Below are positions 26,951 through 36,383 of a DNA stretch of 64,000 nt, piece by piece (the first letter of the stretch is position 1; every line of letters starts with the position of its first letter). The notes under the pieces are model-generated. The model saw only the letters and a list, made by a program, of their open reading frames with translations, was not told the origin of the DNA and did not search any database. The translations under genes were made by a program, and so were the position numbers. The stretch lies in NCBI RefSeq assembly GCF_001424345.1, contig NZ_LMPF01000022.1, positions 437,129 through 501,128 on the forward strand, written 5' to 3'. The stretch comes from Burkholderia sp. Leaf177. Its GTDB lineage: Bacteria > Pseudomonadota > Gammaproteobacteria > Burkholderiales > Burkholderiaceae.

Positions 26951-27227
26951 TTCTCGCGAAGCAGTGTTTCACGTCATCGGTGCCAGAGGCGCACGCCGAT
27001 ACGAAACCAGAAACTCATACTTTCAAGCTACTTTGAGCAGCAGCCGGCGAGATGAACGGATGATTTGTATCTGATCGTGATCGATTTTGAAACGGCGCAT
27101 TTCGCTGCCGTGGCTATGCGTGTCGCCAATTAGCCACTACCATCAACACGTCCTTTGCAGTGGCTTTCTCTTACCGGCCTCATGCTCGCCCGCCGGTTTC
27201 ATCGCGGGCTTTTTTACGTTTAGAGTT
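26951..27227 (+). repeat. duplicated double-hairpin element, copy 1
   Basis: About 277 bases that recur in diverged form at 34886-35168. The best-conserved part (about 27085-27220) holds two hairpins in series. AGCCACT (27132-27138) / AGTGGCT (27159-27165) is followed by TTCTCTT, and GCCCGC (27188-27193) / GCGGGC (27204-27209) is followed by six T. A five-codon frame ATGCGTGTCGCCAATTAG just before the first hairpin is conserved in the other copy. No protein gene is seen, so a small RNA or a mobile non-coding unit is plausible. Confidence 0.75.
27188..27215 (+). terminator. terminator-like hairpin in repeat copy 1
   Basis: GCCCGC / GCGGGC stem with a 10-nt loop followed by TTTTTT. It is the second of two hairpins in the duplicated element and has the form of a rho-independent terminator. 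Confidence 0.7.
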
Positions 27228-27289
27228 TCTCCTTAGGACAGATCTGTTTTCGTCGTGTTACGTACAGATCATGCCTACCGGAGAAACGT

Positions 27290-27451
27290 ATGCCTACGCG
27301 GACATTCGAGAACCTGCCAGCGGCCGAGCAAGATGATTTTTTTGCGATACGTGATAGGGCGGATCTCGATCCAAAAACCTCAGCGCCTCGTTCACTGAAA
27401 AATAGCCGGTACAGCGAAGTTCGCACTTGCAGGCGTTCGGAAGTCGTTTAA
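27290..27451 (+). pseudogene. short frame with TetR-like N-terminus
   Basis: A 53-codon frame with a good ribosome-binding site (GGAG seven bases before the ATG). It starts MPTRTFENLPAAEQDD, which resembles the first residues of many TetR regulators (MPTRTFENLPxEKQ), but then loses any helix-turn-helix. A 7-bp dyad GATCTGT/ACAGATC (27241-27270) lies just upstream. It may be a truncated regulator with its operator; the evidence is thin. Confidence 0.3.
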
Positions 27452-27654
27452 TTAACAAGCATCGCGTGTGTACGAAGACGGCAAAGCGTTGCCATGGACA
27501 AAGCCTCAAGAGGACGTTTGCGTACGCGCGTTCGGCGCGACCAAGTCGAACTAGGCTCGAGTCTCGCAGATCCCATCACGCGGTTACCTAACGTGCACGG
27601 CAAGAATTGCCGCTCTCTGCGCAACGACGTTTGTCGGTCTGAGCGCAGGCAGCG

Positions 27655-27946
27655 CAGGCGTGTGCGAAAAAAGATCGTCGCCAGGCCCATGGCCCTTTAC
27701 CGAGCGCCAGTACGCCTAAAAGCGATTGACGCCCGAATATCCGAGGCAGCAATAAAAACATTAACGTTGGCTCCTTGCGGCCAATCTTGCAGCTGAGATT
27801 TCCGAATAGGAGGCCATCTAACCAACGCACTCCGAAAATCGCCAGAATTAATAATGAAGCAGTGTGCAAAGTGACATCAAACGACCTCGCTATGTCCGCA
27901 AGTACGAATGTAATAAAGAGAAAGTCGACGGCGTCAAATGCCCATA
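27655..27946 (-). pseudogene. MFS transporter N-terminal remnant
   Basis: The minus strand reads WAFDAVDFLFITFVLADIA, then VTLHTASLLILAIFGVRW, LDGLLFGNLSCKIGRKEPT and LMFLLLPRIFG. This matches the first helices and the loop 2-3 motif (G-x-L-x-D-K-x-G-R-K) of a sugar/acid MFS carrier. There is no start codon in context and the rest of the protein is absent. The conserved Asp of the loop is Cys here. Confidence 0.65.
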
Positions 27947-27969
27947 GGCACCACGTTCACGGAAGCGGC

Positions 27970-28260
27970 GCTAAGGCGCAGGTTTGATATCGCCATACGA
28001 AGGGAGGTACCAGGCAGTGGCCAGTATCAGACGTGGCCACCTTTCCGGGAGTCAAACACGGTCATTGCGAGTCCCGCGCTGATTTTGCGATCGGGCGTCA
28101 AGACCGTTGAACAATTGAGTAACGAAACCTGGTTGACAAGCGAAACCCGTCCGGGCGACTGGGAAGCATGGGTCAAGGCAACGGGGATGCCCCACGCTTC
28201 GAGCCAATCGTACGTTACGGTTCGATCATTTTTTTGTGACTTTGCAAGCCGATGATCCGC
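27970..28260 (+). pseudogene. LysR-regulator effector-domain remnant (GcvA-like)
   Basis: The plus strand reads RFDIAIRREVPGSGQYQTWP, then TVIASPALILRSGVKTVEQL and TWLTSETRPGDWEAWVKATG. This is the middle of the effector domain of GcvA-type LysR proteins (FDIAIRxG...ASPALL...ETRPGDW). The DNA-binding domain is missing and the frame ends at 28253-28255 soon after. It is a fragment, not a working gene. Confidence 0.65.
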
Positions 28261-28832
28261 CGGTTTTATAGCTCCACAGGGCATACGGAGCGATAATTGT
28301 TTCCCGTCCAAGAAAAGTCATTTTTTTTCCCAGCGTGTCGGAAAAAGTAATAGTCGGATTCTACGCGGCGCGTCTTCCACTAAATGTCGTTGCTCCAAGG
28401 GCTTTGAAAATCTATCTCAAGTGTAGACCAATTTGTTAGCGTGATGCTTACATAAGTACGGACACACCTTTTGGGCATCGTACCGATTCACTATGCTCCA
28501 CGAGACTCGCCGTTAACATTTTTTGCATCAGAACCGCTCTTTGAGGTGCTTCACGGCGATTTGACCCCGCATTGAAATTTCCGTGCTTCTGCTGTTATCA
28601 GTTGCATGTTTGAAAAATCATCTTTATTTCAGGCTGTCCGGTGGCACGCGTAGCTCGCAGCCTGCTGCTAGGGTGCTTGTAGGATGAACGATTGCAATGT
28701 GTAATTCAACCAATGCTGGGGAATGCAACAACCTCGGAAATTATTTGACCTCAATTTACGACTATAAGAGCAATGGTTTGCAAAGCATGGATAAATGCCC
28801 AAAACGCCTATGGTGATCAGCCATGATGCTCA
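28261..28832. other. AT-richer non-coding stretch
   Basis: No gene recognised. Base composition is visibly more AT-rich than the flanking operons, with homopolymer T runs near 28320. Confidence 0.4.
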
Positions 28833-29024
28833 ATGTATTGTAATGTTACTTTTACGGATGCGAATGGCCTCGTTCAGAGCAGTTCCATCTCGGATGACGC
28901 CGCGCGGCGACTGCGGCGGCATCTTAAATTCAACCCGGCGCTATTGCAGACCCGTCACGTAAACGCATCCGCCTTAGGCGAAAACTTCAAATATAGATTG
29001 GTCGAGATGCGCTGCGTCGGTTAA
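28833..29024 (+). CDS. small hypothetical protein
   Basis: A 63-codon frame beginning MYCNVTFTDANGLVQSSSIS. It has no membrane segment and no family known to me; a basic patch (ARRLRRHLKF) sits mid-protein. There is no clear ribosome-binding site. It precedes a pair of receiver-like sequences on the same strand and could belong with them. Confidence 0.3.
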   Translation: MYCNVTFTDANGLVQSSSISDDAARRLRRHLKFNPALLQTRHVNASALGENFKYRLVEMRCVG

Positions 29025-29211
29025 GCCTAGTTTGATCTGTCCGTGCGCGATTTAGTGCCGTTAGGCACCGCATTACGTCACCGACACTATTTTGGCCTAT
29101 TAAATATACGGGGTAAGCAGTCATTCACGCGGAGTCGTTCTGAGTTTTCGTGCTGGCGAAGGCAGTTCGCTTCAATGCGAGTTGTAAAACCGCAAACAGA
29201 TTGGTATCGGT

Positions 29212-29587
29212 CAAAGCGAACGAAGAATACTCGTAATCCACTCTGCGGATGGTTGGTGACAACATTGCATACCTCCTTAGCCTAAAGGGATCTTCGGCGA
29301 TGCTCGCAACCGACATGTTTGCCGCGCGTGGGGATATCATTGTTTCCAATTCGCTTGCGATCCTTCTTGATACGCATGTCGGGGTAACCAAAAACTACGA
29401 CGCTGCAAAAGAACTTGGCATGAACGAGCGTTCGACAAAAAGACTCCCGATTGCGATGAGCAGTTTTGCTCCAGAAGAGCCTGTCGAGGCCCTTAGAAGT
29501 GCATGGTACGACGGACATTCGCGTAGGCCTTGTCCTATGTGGCAGATCGCAGATTTGCCGGACAGCTTTTTTCAGACGGAGTCATGA
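29212..29587 (+). pseudogene. response-regulator receiver-like sequence, frameshifted
   Basis: A frame with no start codon reads GQSERRILVIHSADG and hits a stop; the next frame (from ATG 29249) continues VGDNIAYLLSLKGSSAMLAT, ILLDTHVGVTKNYDAAKELG, RLPIAMSSFAPEEPVEALRS and RRPCPMWQIADL. The pieces align end to end with the receiver at 29896-30372 (RKVLVAHTD, RGNSS, FIDTRLEDKTDY, LWIAMSDIAKEESAETLR, RRPCPVWKL). It is therefore a decayed tandem paralogue with about one extra base near 29245. Confidence 0.65.
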
Positions 29588-29895
29588 CGGGCAAGCACGA
29601 CGCAGATACAGGTTTTCACACGTTCGCGTTCATAAATGCACCGTATCCAACATCTGTGCAAGTTGCATGATTAACAGAATAGTTTGGCTCAAAGTGCGAA
29701 CTGTGAACGCCTACGGGTCACAGGTTTACCGAACACTATTGTTTGTCGTTGCGGCTTCGATCACGACGCTATTCATCGACACTAGACCAAATCCGTAGGA
29801 AGATGTGTTACTCGCTCGAAATTGGGCTCATCGTTCAGTTGTGCAGGTCTTGCACCGCCGCGCGCCTCCGAACGTTAATCCCGGTTTTTGAGAAA
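29588..29895. other. intergenic stretch between the two receiver paralogues
   Basis: No gene recognised; it contains the presumed promoter of the intact receiver gene. Confidence 0.35.
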
Positions 29896-30372
29896 ATGAG
29901 CAAGCGCCTACCACACGACGACCAGACGGAATTTTCAGTCTGGAACAAAAAAAGATCCGTCCAGCCTGGCATACAGCGAAAGGTGCTCGTTGCTCATACG
30001 GATCGTTCCATTGGCGAGTCAATTGTCCTGATGCTCGGATTGCGAGGCAATTCGAGCATGTACGCGCCCGACCTCGAAAGCCTTCACCTACAGCTCGACT
30101 TTTGGGATCCTGCGGTCGTTTTTATCGATACCAGGTTAGAAGATAAGACCGATTATGCCTTCATGCTCGCTATGAAATCGGATCCGCTGCATTCCGCACG
30201 TCTGTGGATTGCGATGAGCGACATCGCGAAGGAAGAAAGTGCCGAGACCCTAAGAAATATGGGTTTCGATGGGCTATGTCGGCGGCCATGTCCTGTCTGG
30301 AAACTGTATGAGATTTTGAACGAGTTTTATCTCCCTATCACAAGACAACATGATCCCGATCAAGACAAATGA
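29896..30372 (+). CDS. stand-alone response-regulator receiver-like protein
   Basis: A 158-residue protein from the ATG at 29896 (MSKRLPHDDQTEF); longer in-frame starts have no support. After a 40-residue polar leader it has a CheY-like fold: RKVLVAHTD (one acidic residue instead of the usual DD pair), phospho-acceptor Asp in VVFIDTRLED, Ser in LWIAMSD. At the conserved Lys position it reads LCRRPCPVWKL, with no clear Lys-Pro. The incomplete acidic pocket suggests weak or absent phosphorylation. No output domain follows. A frameshifted paralogue lies just upstream. Confidence 0.65.
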   Translation: MSKRLPHDDQTEFSVWNKKRSVQPGIQRKVLVAHTDRSIGESIVLMLGLRGNSSMYAPDLESLHLQLDFWDPAVVFIDTRLEDKTDYAFMLAMKSDPLHSARLWIAMSDIAKEESAETLRNMGFDGLCRRPCPVWKLYEILNEFYLPITRQHDPDQDK

Positions 30373-30937
30373 GCCTGATCACCAGCGTTGGTGTTCCACG
30401 ATACAAGAAAATCTACGCAACTCATTTCAAGGTTGGCCTGCTTAGGCAAGTGGCAGACGTACTCAACGTCGATATGTTGATGCTGCTACTCGATATGGAC
30501 ATCGTTGCCATCGGATGAGTGGATAACGAGATGGTTCAGCGGTAGAATAATCCGAGATGTACCACCGTCCTAAGCCGTGCCGATAGCGATCATCACGTAC
30601 GCTTGACTTTCGGCCGACAGACCTTCCATGGCGAACGGCCATTGTCAGCCGCGCGATCCGGGATCGCTGTGTTCTCACAAAGATCGAGAGAGGACTTCCA
30701 AAAAATCAATGCGGGCCGCGCAATCTGCAGCCGTCATCGACTAAAGCGCAACGCTGCACACACCCATCTGCTATAGAACGAGGCGTTAAAGCCCGCGGGT
30801 CTTTGCCGAAGAATCAGATCACATGCACTCGGCAAGCTGAAAAACAACATGTACGCCGACTATGGAAGGCTACCATGTGTAGCCGCACCAAATCTAAATG
30901 ATATTTAGAACATTAAACTGAAAAAGATTTATAAATC
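30373..30937. other. non-coding stretch downstream of kinase gene
   Basis: No gene recognised; it lies between two convergent genes (receiver on plus, kinase on minus). Confidence 0.4.
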
Positions 30938-32653
30938 TCAACGCGCGGCAGAAACTTTTAAACCGAGCGCCTCGTCGATTGCCGCGGCAAGCGTCTCAAT
31001 CTGAAACGGCTTTTGAAGTAAGATGGCGTCATGCTTTAAAGTACCTTTGATAACGTCCATGTTCGACTCACCCGTCATAAAAATAACTGGTAGCAACGGA
31101 TCGTACTCGCGTAGAACGACTTGCAGCACTGGCCCACTCATGCCGCGCATTGAGAAGTTGGCCACGACGGCGTCTGGAAGCATATCTTCGATGGCGTAAA
31201 TAGCAGCCGATGCCGTTTGCGCTGATCTCACCGCGTATCCGGCATCGACGAGGAGCTCGACTAAAGTCCTGTGTGTCTCGACGTTGTCATCTACGATCAA
31301 TATGTTCGCTTTTAATGCGGCGGACGTTATGTCTTCATCAGCTAATTGAACATTCGGCGTCACATCCGCATACGTCGCCACCGGCTTCAAGAGAAGCACG
31401 ATCGATGTTCCTTTTCCTACATTGGTCTCTACCATCGCAGTACCCGAGCACTTCATCGCCAATCCATAGACTTGCGACAATCCCAGACCGGTTCCCTTAT
31501 TGCCTTTTGTCGAAAAAAACGGCTCGAATACTCGACTTGCAACAGAATACGGCATGCCGGGGCCGGTATCGGTGACGCGCAGTTCAAGATACTGCCCATC
31601 TGTCACGCCAGGCTCGCATACAACATCGCGCATACGAGTCAAAATGCGTATTTCTCCGGAATTTTCCATCGCGTCGCGTGCGTTGATCACCATGTTCAGG
31701 ATCGCCGCTTCAACTTGCGTCGCATCACAAGTCACGCGCACACCGCTTGTCTCTAAATCAAATCGAAGCCGAACATTTGCGCTTAGCACACTGGTAAGAA
31801 GGTCGCGCATGCCTGCGATCTGCTCGGACACAGAAATGGCTTCGCGAGCAGGCGTTTCGTCCCGTGAAAACGCAAGCAGTCTAGCAATAAGCTTGGCACC
31901 ACGTTCAACAGATTGCAGCCCCGTGGTTGCGTATCGTTTGATTGCAAGATTGTCTGCCTTGCGCTCAATCAGCTGCAAGCTAACGCTGACCGATTGAAGC
32001 AGATTGTTGAAGTCATGTGCTAGTCCACTCGTCAACTGACCAATAGACGCTACGCGTTGTCTTTGTCGAAAGGGTGCATGTTCGCGCTCGTCGTCGGCAA
32101 GAGCATCAATGATTTTATGACGTAGGCTCTCGGTCTGGGCAGCTCGCTCAATATCCAGTATCCGAAGCTGAAGCAGTGCTGCGGTTTGCCGTGCCAACGC
32201 TTTTAATGCGCGCTGCTGTTCTTCGGAAAGCCCACGCGGGACAGTGTCAATCACGCATACCGTGCCAAGGGCATAACCGTTCTCAGTCACAATCGGCGCA
32301 CCTGCGTAAAATCGAATTTCTGGGCCCCCTACTACAAGCGGGTTTTCACTGAAACGCTCGTCCTTGCTGGCATCCTCAACGATAAACAAGTCGTTTGGCT
32401 GAAGGATTGCGTGCGCACAAAAAGCCGCGTCACGGTGTGTTTCGCGTACGTCAAGACCGATACATGCTTTGAACCACTGCCGCTCACGGTCAATAATGGA
32501 CACAAGCGCAATTGGCACTTCGCAGATACGCATCGCGAGCGCAACAATATCGTCGTATGCTTGTTCCGGAAGCGTGTCAAGCACGCCAAGCTTTTCGAGC
32601 GCACCTAGCCGTGATGCTTCGTTCGGTAGGATCGGCGCTGTTTGGTAGCCCAT
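30938..32653 (-). CDS. GAF-domain hybrid sensor histidine kinase
   Basis: A 571-residue soluble kinase. The ATG at 32653 (MGYQTAPILPNEASRLGALE) is the natural family start; the longer frame adds a hydrophobic artefact. Domain order: GAF (about 15-165, WFKACIGLDVRETHRDAAFC), phospho-acceptor His in SGLAHDFNNLLQS (about 240), HATPase with NMVINARDAMEN, TDTGPGMP and GTGLGLSQVYGLA, then a receiver domain (about 450-565). In that receiver the DD pair (LIVDDN) and the Lys (LLQKPF) are present, but the phospho-acceptor position reads VVANFSMRGMSG, Asn instead of Asp. No transmembrane segment was seen, so it senses a cytosolic signal. Confidence 0.9.
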   Translation of the reverse strand: MGYQTAPILPNEASRLGALEKLGVLDTLPEQAYDDIVALAMRICEVPIALVSIIDRERQWFKACIGLDVRETHRDAAFCAHAILQPNDLFIVEDASKDERFSENPLVVGGPEIRFYAGAPIVTENGYALGTVCVIDTVPRGLSEEQQRALKALARQTAALLQLRILDIERAAQTESLRHKIIDALADDEREHAPFRQRQRVASIGQLTSGLAHDFNNLLQSVSVSLQLIERKADNLAIKRYATTGLQSVERGAKLIARLLAFSRDETPAREAISVSEQIAGMRDLLTSVLSANVRLRFDLETSGVRVTCDATQVEAAILNMVINARDAMENSGEIRILTRMRDVVCEPGVTDGQYLELRVTDTGPGMPYSVASRVFEPFFSTKGNKGTGLGLSQVYGLAMKCSGTAMVETNVGKGTSIVLLLKPVATYADVTPNVQLADEDITSAALKANILIVDDNVETHRTLVELLVDAGYAVRSAQTASAAIYAIEDMLPDAVVANFSMRGMSGPVLQVVLREYDPLLPVIFMTGESNMDVIKGTLKHDAILLQKPFQIETLAAAIDEALGLKVSAAR

Positions 32654-32912
32654 AAAAATAGGATAGTAAAAAAAACAAAAAAGCCCATTCCAAAGGCATG
32701 ATCGAGGTGGTCCCGGTTTGCGGACCACAATGGAAATAGGTTAAGCAGTTAAGGCACAGCAGTTTGCAAATGAAGCGATTTTCAGGGTCAAGCAACCACA
32801 TACTATAGCCGACCACCCAATACGCGAGTGTTTTGTGAGTAATATATATCTATATGATGAAAAAGATCGCGTTTGAATTCGGTCATAATATTCGCTTTTT
32901 AGCGGTATTCTG
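32654..32912. other. AT-rich intergenic region with a hairpin
   Basis: It contains GTGGTCC (32707-32713) / GGACCAC (32722-32728), a 7-bp perfect stem, and an AT-rich block with alternating TA around 32840-32860 that could hold the kinase promoter. The response-regulator gene ends at its right edge on the same strand. Confidence 0.4.
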
Positions 32913-33353
32913 CTAGCACGGATTTTTGTGGGTCAGGGCAAGGATAAGCGTCACAAGGTGGACCGGCGATTGGCCCTTCTGACAGTACCCATCAAACTCG
33001 TTGCCTACAGCGTGCCGACGTACTTCGTTTTCATCGAGCGCGGTAAAAGCAATGATGGCGATTCCCAGAGTTCGTTGGTCCTGGCGCAACGCAAGCGCGG
33101 CTTCGAATCCTGTGCATTCGGGCATTGAAATATCCATAACAACCGCGTGCGGGACTGAGCTAGTAGCCATCAATATAGCTTCACGTCCGCCGAATGCCAC
33201 ACGGCACTGCATACGTTCGAACGTCAGGTAAGCAGCCAACGCTTCAGCTGCGTTGACGTTGTCGTCTACCACCAAGATCTGAAGCGGCGTGTGGTGCACC
33301 ATCACGCGCCGGTCAGTCCATGGAACAATAAATCGGTCGAGAACGGCGGTCAT
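32913..33353 (-). CDS. single-domain response regulator (CheY-like)
   Basis: A 146-residue receiver protein; a start at the internal MVHHTPLQILVVDDN (ATG 33302) is equally possible. All phosphorylation residues are present: DD in ILVVDDN, acceptor Asp in VVMDISMPECTG, Thr in IIAFTAL and Lys in GYCQKGQSP. No output domain follows. It is on the same strand and upstream of the hybrid kinase whose own receiver lacks the acceptor Asp, so it may be the real phosphate target of that kinase. Confidence 0.88.
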   Translation of the reverse strand: MTAVLDRFIVPWTDRRVMVHHTPLQILVVDDNVNAAEALAAYLTFERMQCRVAFGGREAILMATSSVPHAVVMDISMPECTGFEAALALRQDQRTLGIAIIAFTALDENEVRRHAVGNEFDGYCQKGQSPVHLVTLILALTHKNPC

Positions 33354-34885
33354 ATGGGAACGAGTATTAAGTTGCTGCTACTGCAAGCAATCCGCAATCC
33401 CGACTCATTGATCTATGACAATGCCCCATTTTATATAACGTCGAGGAACGCCATGGGCGGGATGTGAACCTAGGCGTTATGTCATTTGGTTCTCGTAACG
33501 GCGACAACTTTTGGACCCATGACGGCATCCATGTGGGCTGTTTCACTAGCTCCGAGATTTTCGCTGCGCCGGCGCCTACCTTGGCGAAATGATCGGCACC
33601 ACCCATCTGAACACTTGCCAACCTTAGTCCATGTTGATGCAGCAAGGCTTCGATCCCATGAAAGACGGATCATCTCCACATCTTATGCGAACAGCAGTAG
33701 CGACTTGGTGCTGACAGGCTACGAGGATTTTCCTGAACCGTAAATGCTGCGATAAGGCGAGAGACAAACTGACTTGTGATGGGATGTACTGCCTGCACAT
33801 TTAAAGACCGTGTGGGAATCAATAAGTATTCTATGCAATACCAATTGCAAGAATTAACGACTGCTAGATCCTCGCGCCAAGAGCCACGCGATAGCGCGGC
33901 GCGGGCAGTAAGTGGCCGCGCCGCGAGACTGGCGTCGTCGGTCATCCAGTAAGGCACACTGATCTGCGCCGACAGGTGTGCCCTGCGTAGCGTGAAACTT
34001 CGTTCTTCCGTTATTCCTAAATTTGCGGTCCTGCCATCGTTGCGGATCTATGGGCGAACGGGCCAATTGCACCCGAAGGTCGGCGTTGTGGTCGAAGTGA
34101 CGACGATGCAGGAGTTTTGAGCGGCCGCGTTCTGCGCGAACACCGCCGAGGCGCGAACAACAAGCGTCCGCTTCTCGGAATTCTTCGCAGTAGCGATTCG
34201 AATACCGTCGCCCCCGGTGCGCAAGCTCCCGGTAAGCCAGTCCGAACACGCGGCGGCGATGTACTCCATTCAGTGGGTGACTATCGCGTGGTGCGCGCAG
34301 ACCGGCGTAACAACCATTACGGGCGCAGCCGCTGGATGTGGCGGCCTTGATAAAATGCAAACAGGGACGCAATCGGTACTGACCATCAGGCCGTTTCTGA
34401 CCGCGATTCGCAATCTCTTTGACGGGCTAATAAATGGCCAAGCGATACCGCATACTTCGGTGCCTCCAAAACTTCTGCTCGAAGAGCTGAACGGAACTCT
34501 TTATGCATGTCGCCATCCGAAGTCTGCTGTACTGCGAACTCCGGTCGTTTCGATAACGCGAGTTAGGGGTCTCCTGGCCACCGATCGTCCGCAACGGCCC
34601 GCAGGACTTGCCCCCTCGGAGAGTCGACCATGACTTCGGAGCGGGTATTTTCCAGATCAACATTTGCAACGGTTTCTAAATTGCATTCGCGTTGGCGGCC
34701 AACAGCCTTTGCTTTACACGGACCTGTCTGAGCACGTGATCTTGTTCTCGGACTGTATCCACAAATGCTTCATTAACCCGAACGGCTCTCGCCGCGGCTT
34801 AACGCCCTACAAGCTTGATACCTGCGCTCAGGTGCTGCAATGTCGGTCTTTAAAAATTCCAATCTGGTCGTTTATCAGGTTTATG
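33354..34885. other. 1.5-kb gene-poor stretch
   Basis: No gene I can name. A minus-strand frame at 33367-33645 (contains LRLASVQMGGADHFAKVGAG and SELVKQPTWMPSW) and one at 34048-34269 have protein-like stretches but no start context or family. They may be remnants. Confidence 0.35.
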
Positions 34886-35168
34886 CTTTCGCGACGCAGT
34901 GTTTCACTTGACCGGCAATTCCTGAGGCGCACGCCGTTACGCTGAGCGAGGAGCACATACCTTTAAGCTAATCAAACGCAGCAGCCGACGAGATCAAGAA
35001 ATGATTTGTACCCTATCGTAATCGATTTTGAAACGGTGCATTTCGCTACCGTGACTATGCGCGTCGCCAATTAGCCACTACCATCGAGTCGTCCTTTGCA
35101 GTGGCTTTCTTTTACCGGCCTGATGCTCGCCCGCCAGTTCCATAGCGGGCTTTTTTACGTTTGAGTTC
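34886..35168 (+). repeat. duplicated double-hairpin element, copy 2
   Basis: The diverged second copy of the element at 26951-27227, in the same orientation. The right part is nearly identical: hairpin AGCCACT (35073-35079) / AGTGGCT (35100-35106) followed by TTCTTTT, then GCCCGC (35129-35134) / GCGGGC (35145-35150) followed by six T. The five-codon ATGCGCGTCGCCAATTAG is kept with only a synonymous change. The two copies bracket about 7.7 kb of two-component genes and gene remnants. Confidence 0.75.
35129..35156 (+). terminator. terminator-like hairpin in repeat copy 2
   Basis: GCCCGC / GCGGGC stem with a 10-nt loop followed by TTTTTT; the loop has drifted from copy 1 while both stem arms are conserved. 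Confidence 0.7.
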
Positions 35169-35170
35169 TC

Positions 35171-35299
35171 CACAGCAGCGTCGCCTACGAAACCGGGATT
35201 GCAGACAGAGAGCGCATGCGCCGCGCGTTCGTCCGGACGTTCGGCGTTCCTACGGACGTGCTACGGAGAAATGCTGGATCGGTGGCAGACGCGGTTTAA
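35171..35299 (+). pseudogene. AraC-family (GlxA/FtrA-like) C-terminal remnant
   Basis: The plus-strand frame reads SSVAYETGIADRERMRRAFV and RTFGVPTDVLRRNA before a TAA at 35297. This is the last helix-turn-helix of AraC regulators of the GlxA group (VAYETGFxDRERMRRAFxRxFGxxPxxLRR). Nothing upstream belongs to such a gene; the junction is only a few bases after repeat copy 2. Confidence 0.7.
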
Positions 35300-35364
35300 A
35301 CAAGCTCAACTTGGATCTGATGCCAATTAGGATTGCCAAGTTTTTGGTTATCAATGTGGATACC

Positions 35365-36030
35365 TTAACGATTGAACAAGGCAACACACAAGATGGAGAG
35401 CACAGCGGTGCCCTCAAGGGCGAGTGCGGACTGCCCTTTGCGGATACAGTGCATCGATTCGATGCCTTCAATCGTGATCGCGGCACTTCTGAACCGTTTA
35501 AACCCGAGCATCACATCCGCTCTGAACCTGATACGTCTTTGGGCCTGTTTGATCAGATTATCTAGATACGTCGAACAACGCAACGTTGCTTCCTCGGGGC
35601 AGCAAGTCATCAGCCCTCATCTCAGACACGGCCCGATGCAAAGCTGCGTAACCATCAAGCGTGAAGGGCATGAATGGCTGTCCCTGATTTTATGGCCTTT
35701 TCGAAAAATGCTTTTGTTGCTCTCACGTCGCGTTCCGGCGCGCAGCATAAAGTCTACCGTCTGACTGGCCCCATTCACCGCCCGATGTAGATAAACCCAT
35801 TTGCCTCGGATCCACATCTACGTCTTGTCAGCGGCCAGGACCGTCCCACGGGTGTCGTGAAACAATTCGAGCGGTTGATGAACTCGGTTGTATAGCGCTG
35901 CACCCGAAGCCGGATCGTCGTGTGACCAAGCGATAACCTTCGCTCACTACCATCTCGACCAGATCGCGCAAGCTGCGTTTGTAGCACAGAGCGGAAGTTG
36001 ACCCACAGCTAATCATTGCTCTGAATGCTT
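35365..36030 (-). pseudogene. IS6-family transposase, decayed
   Basis: Pieces of an IS6/IS26-type transposase appear in successive minus-strand frames. LCYKRSLRDLVEMVVSEGYR, SLGHTTIRLRVQRYTTEF, GRSWPLTRRR, then IRGKWVYLHRAVNGASQTVD, FMLRAGTRRESNKSIFRKG and finally STYLDNLIKQAQRRIRFRAD with MLGFKRFRSAAITIEGIESM. Order and spacing follow the family, but several frameshifts and altered catalytic surroundings show it is inactive. Confidence 0.85.
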
Positions 36031-36383
36031 AACCTCATCAATGCTCAAGGTGATGACTGATCAGCGCCGTGCCTAGCGTGTTTAGAGCGAAGATGTTACT
36101 AAGGGCCGCATATGAATGCCCACTAAGCGCATACCCACTGCCATTCCATCACGACCGCAATGACCGCAGAAACCGAAGGCATTGGCGCACCAATGAACGC
36201 CATAAAAGCGGCTGATCCTGGGTGCCGTCAAGAGAACGACTTTTTTGCACGCTAAGCATCGGACCTGATGCCTAATATGTCTCTACGCGACCTAATTCTG
36301 GCACTCGCAATTGGATTGCCCAGCTTCTGCGTCGCACTGCAAACCAGACTTGGCGTGCTCTCGACTATGGTGGGCGATTGTAA
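36031..36383. other. non-coding stretch
   Basis: No gene recognised. A 39-codon plus-strand frame (from 36269, hydrophobic LILALAIGLPSFCVALQT) is too short and isolated to call. Confidence 0.35.

Noticed and set aside
33854..34372. A 172-codon minus-strand frame in the gene-poor region
   Set aside because: Composition is Arg/His/Cys-rich and shows no domain or start signal; other frames over the same bases are equally open.
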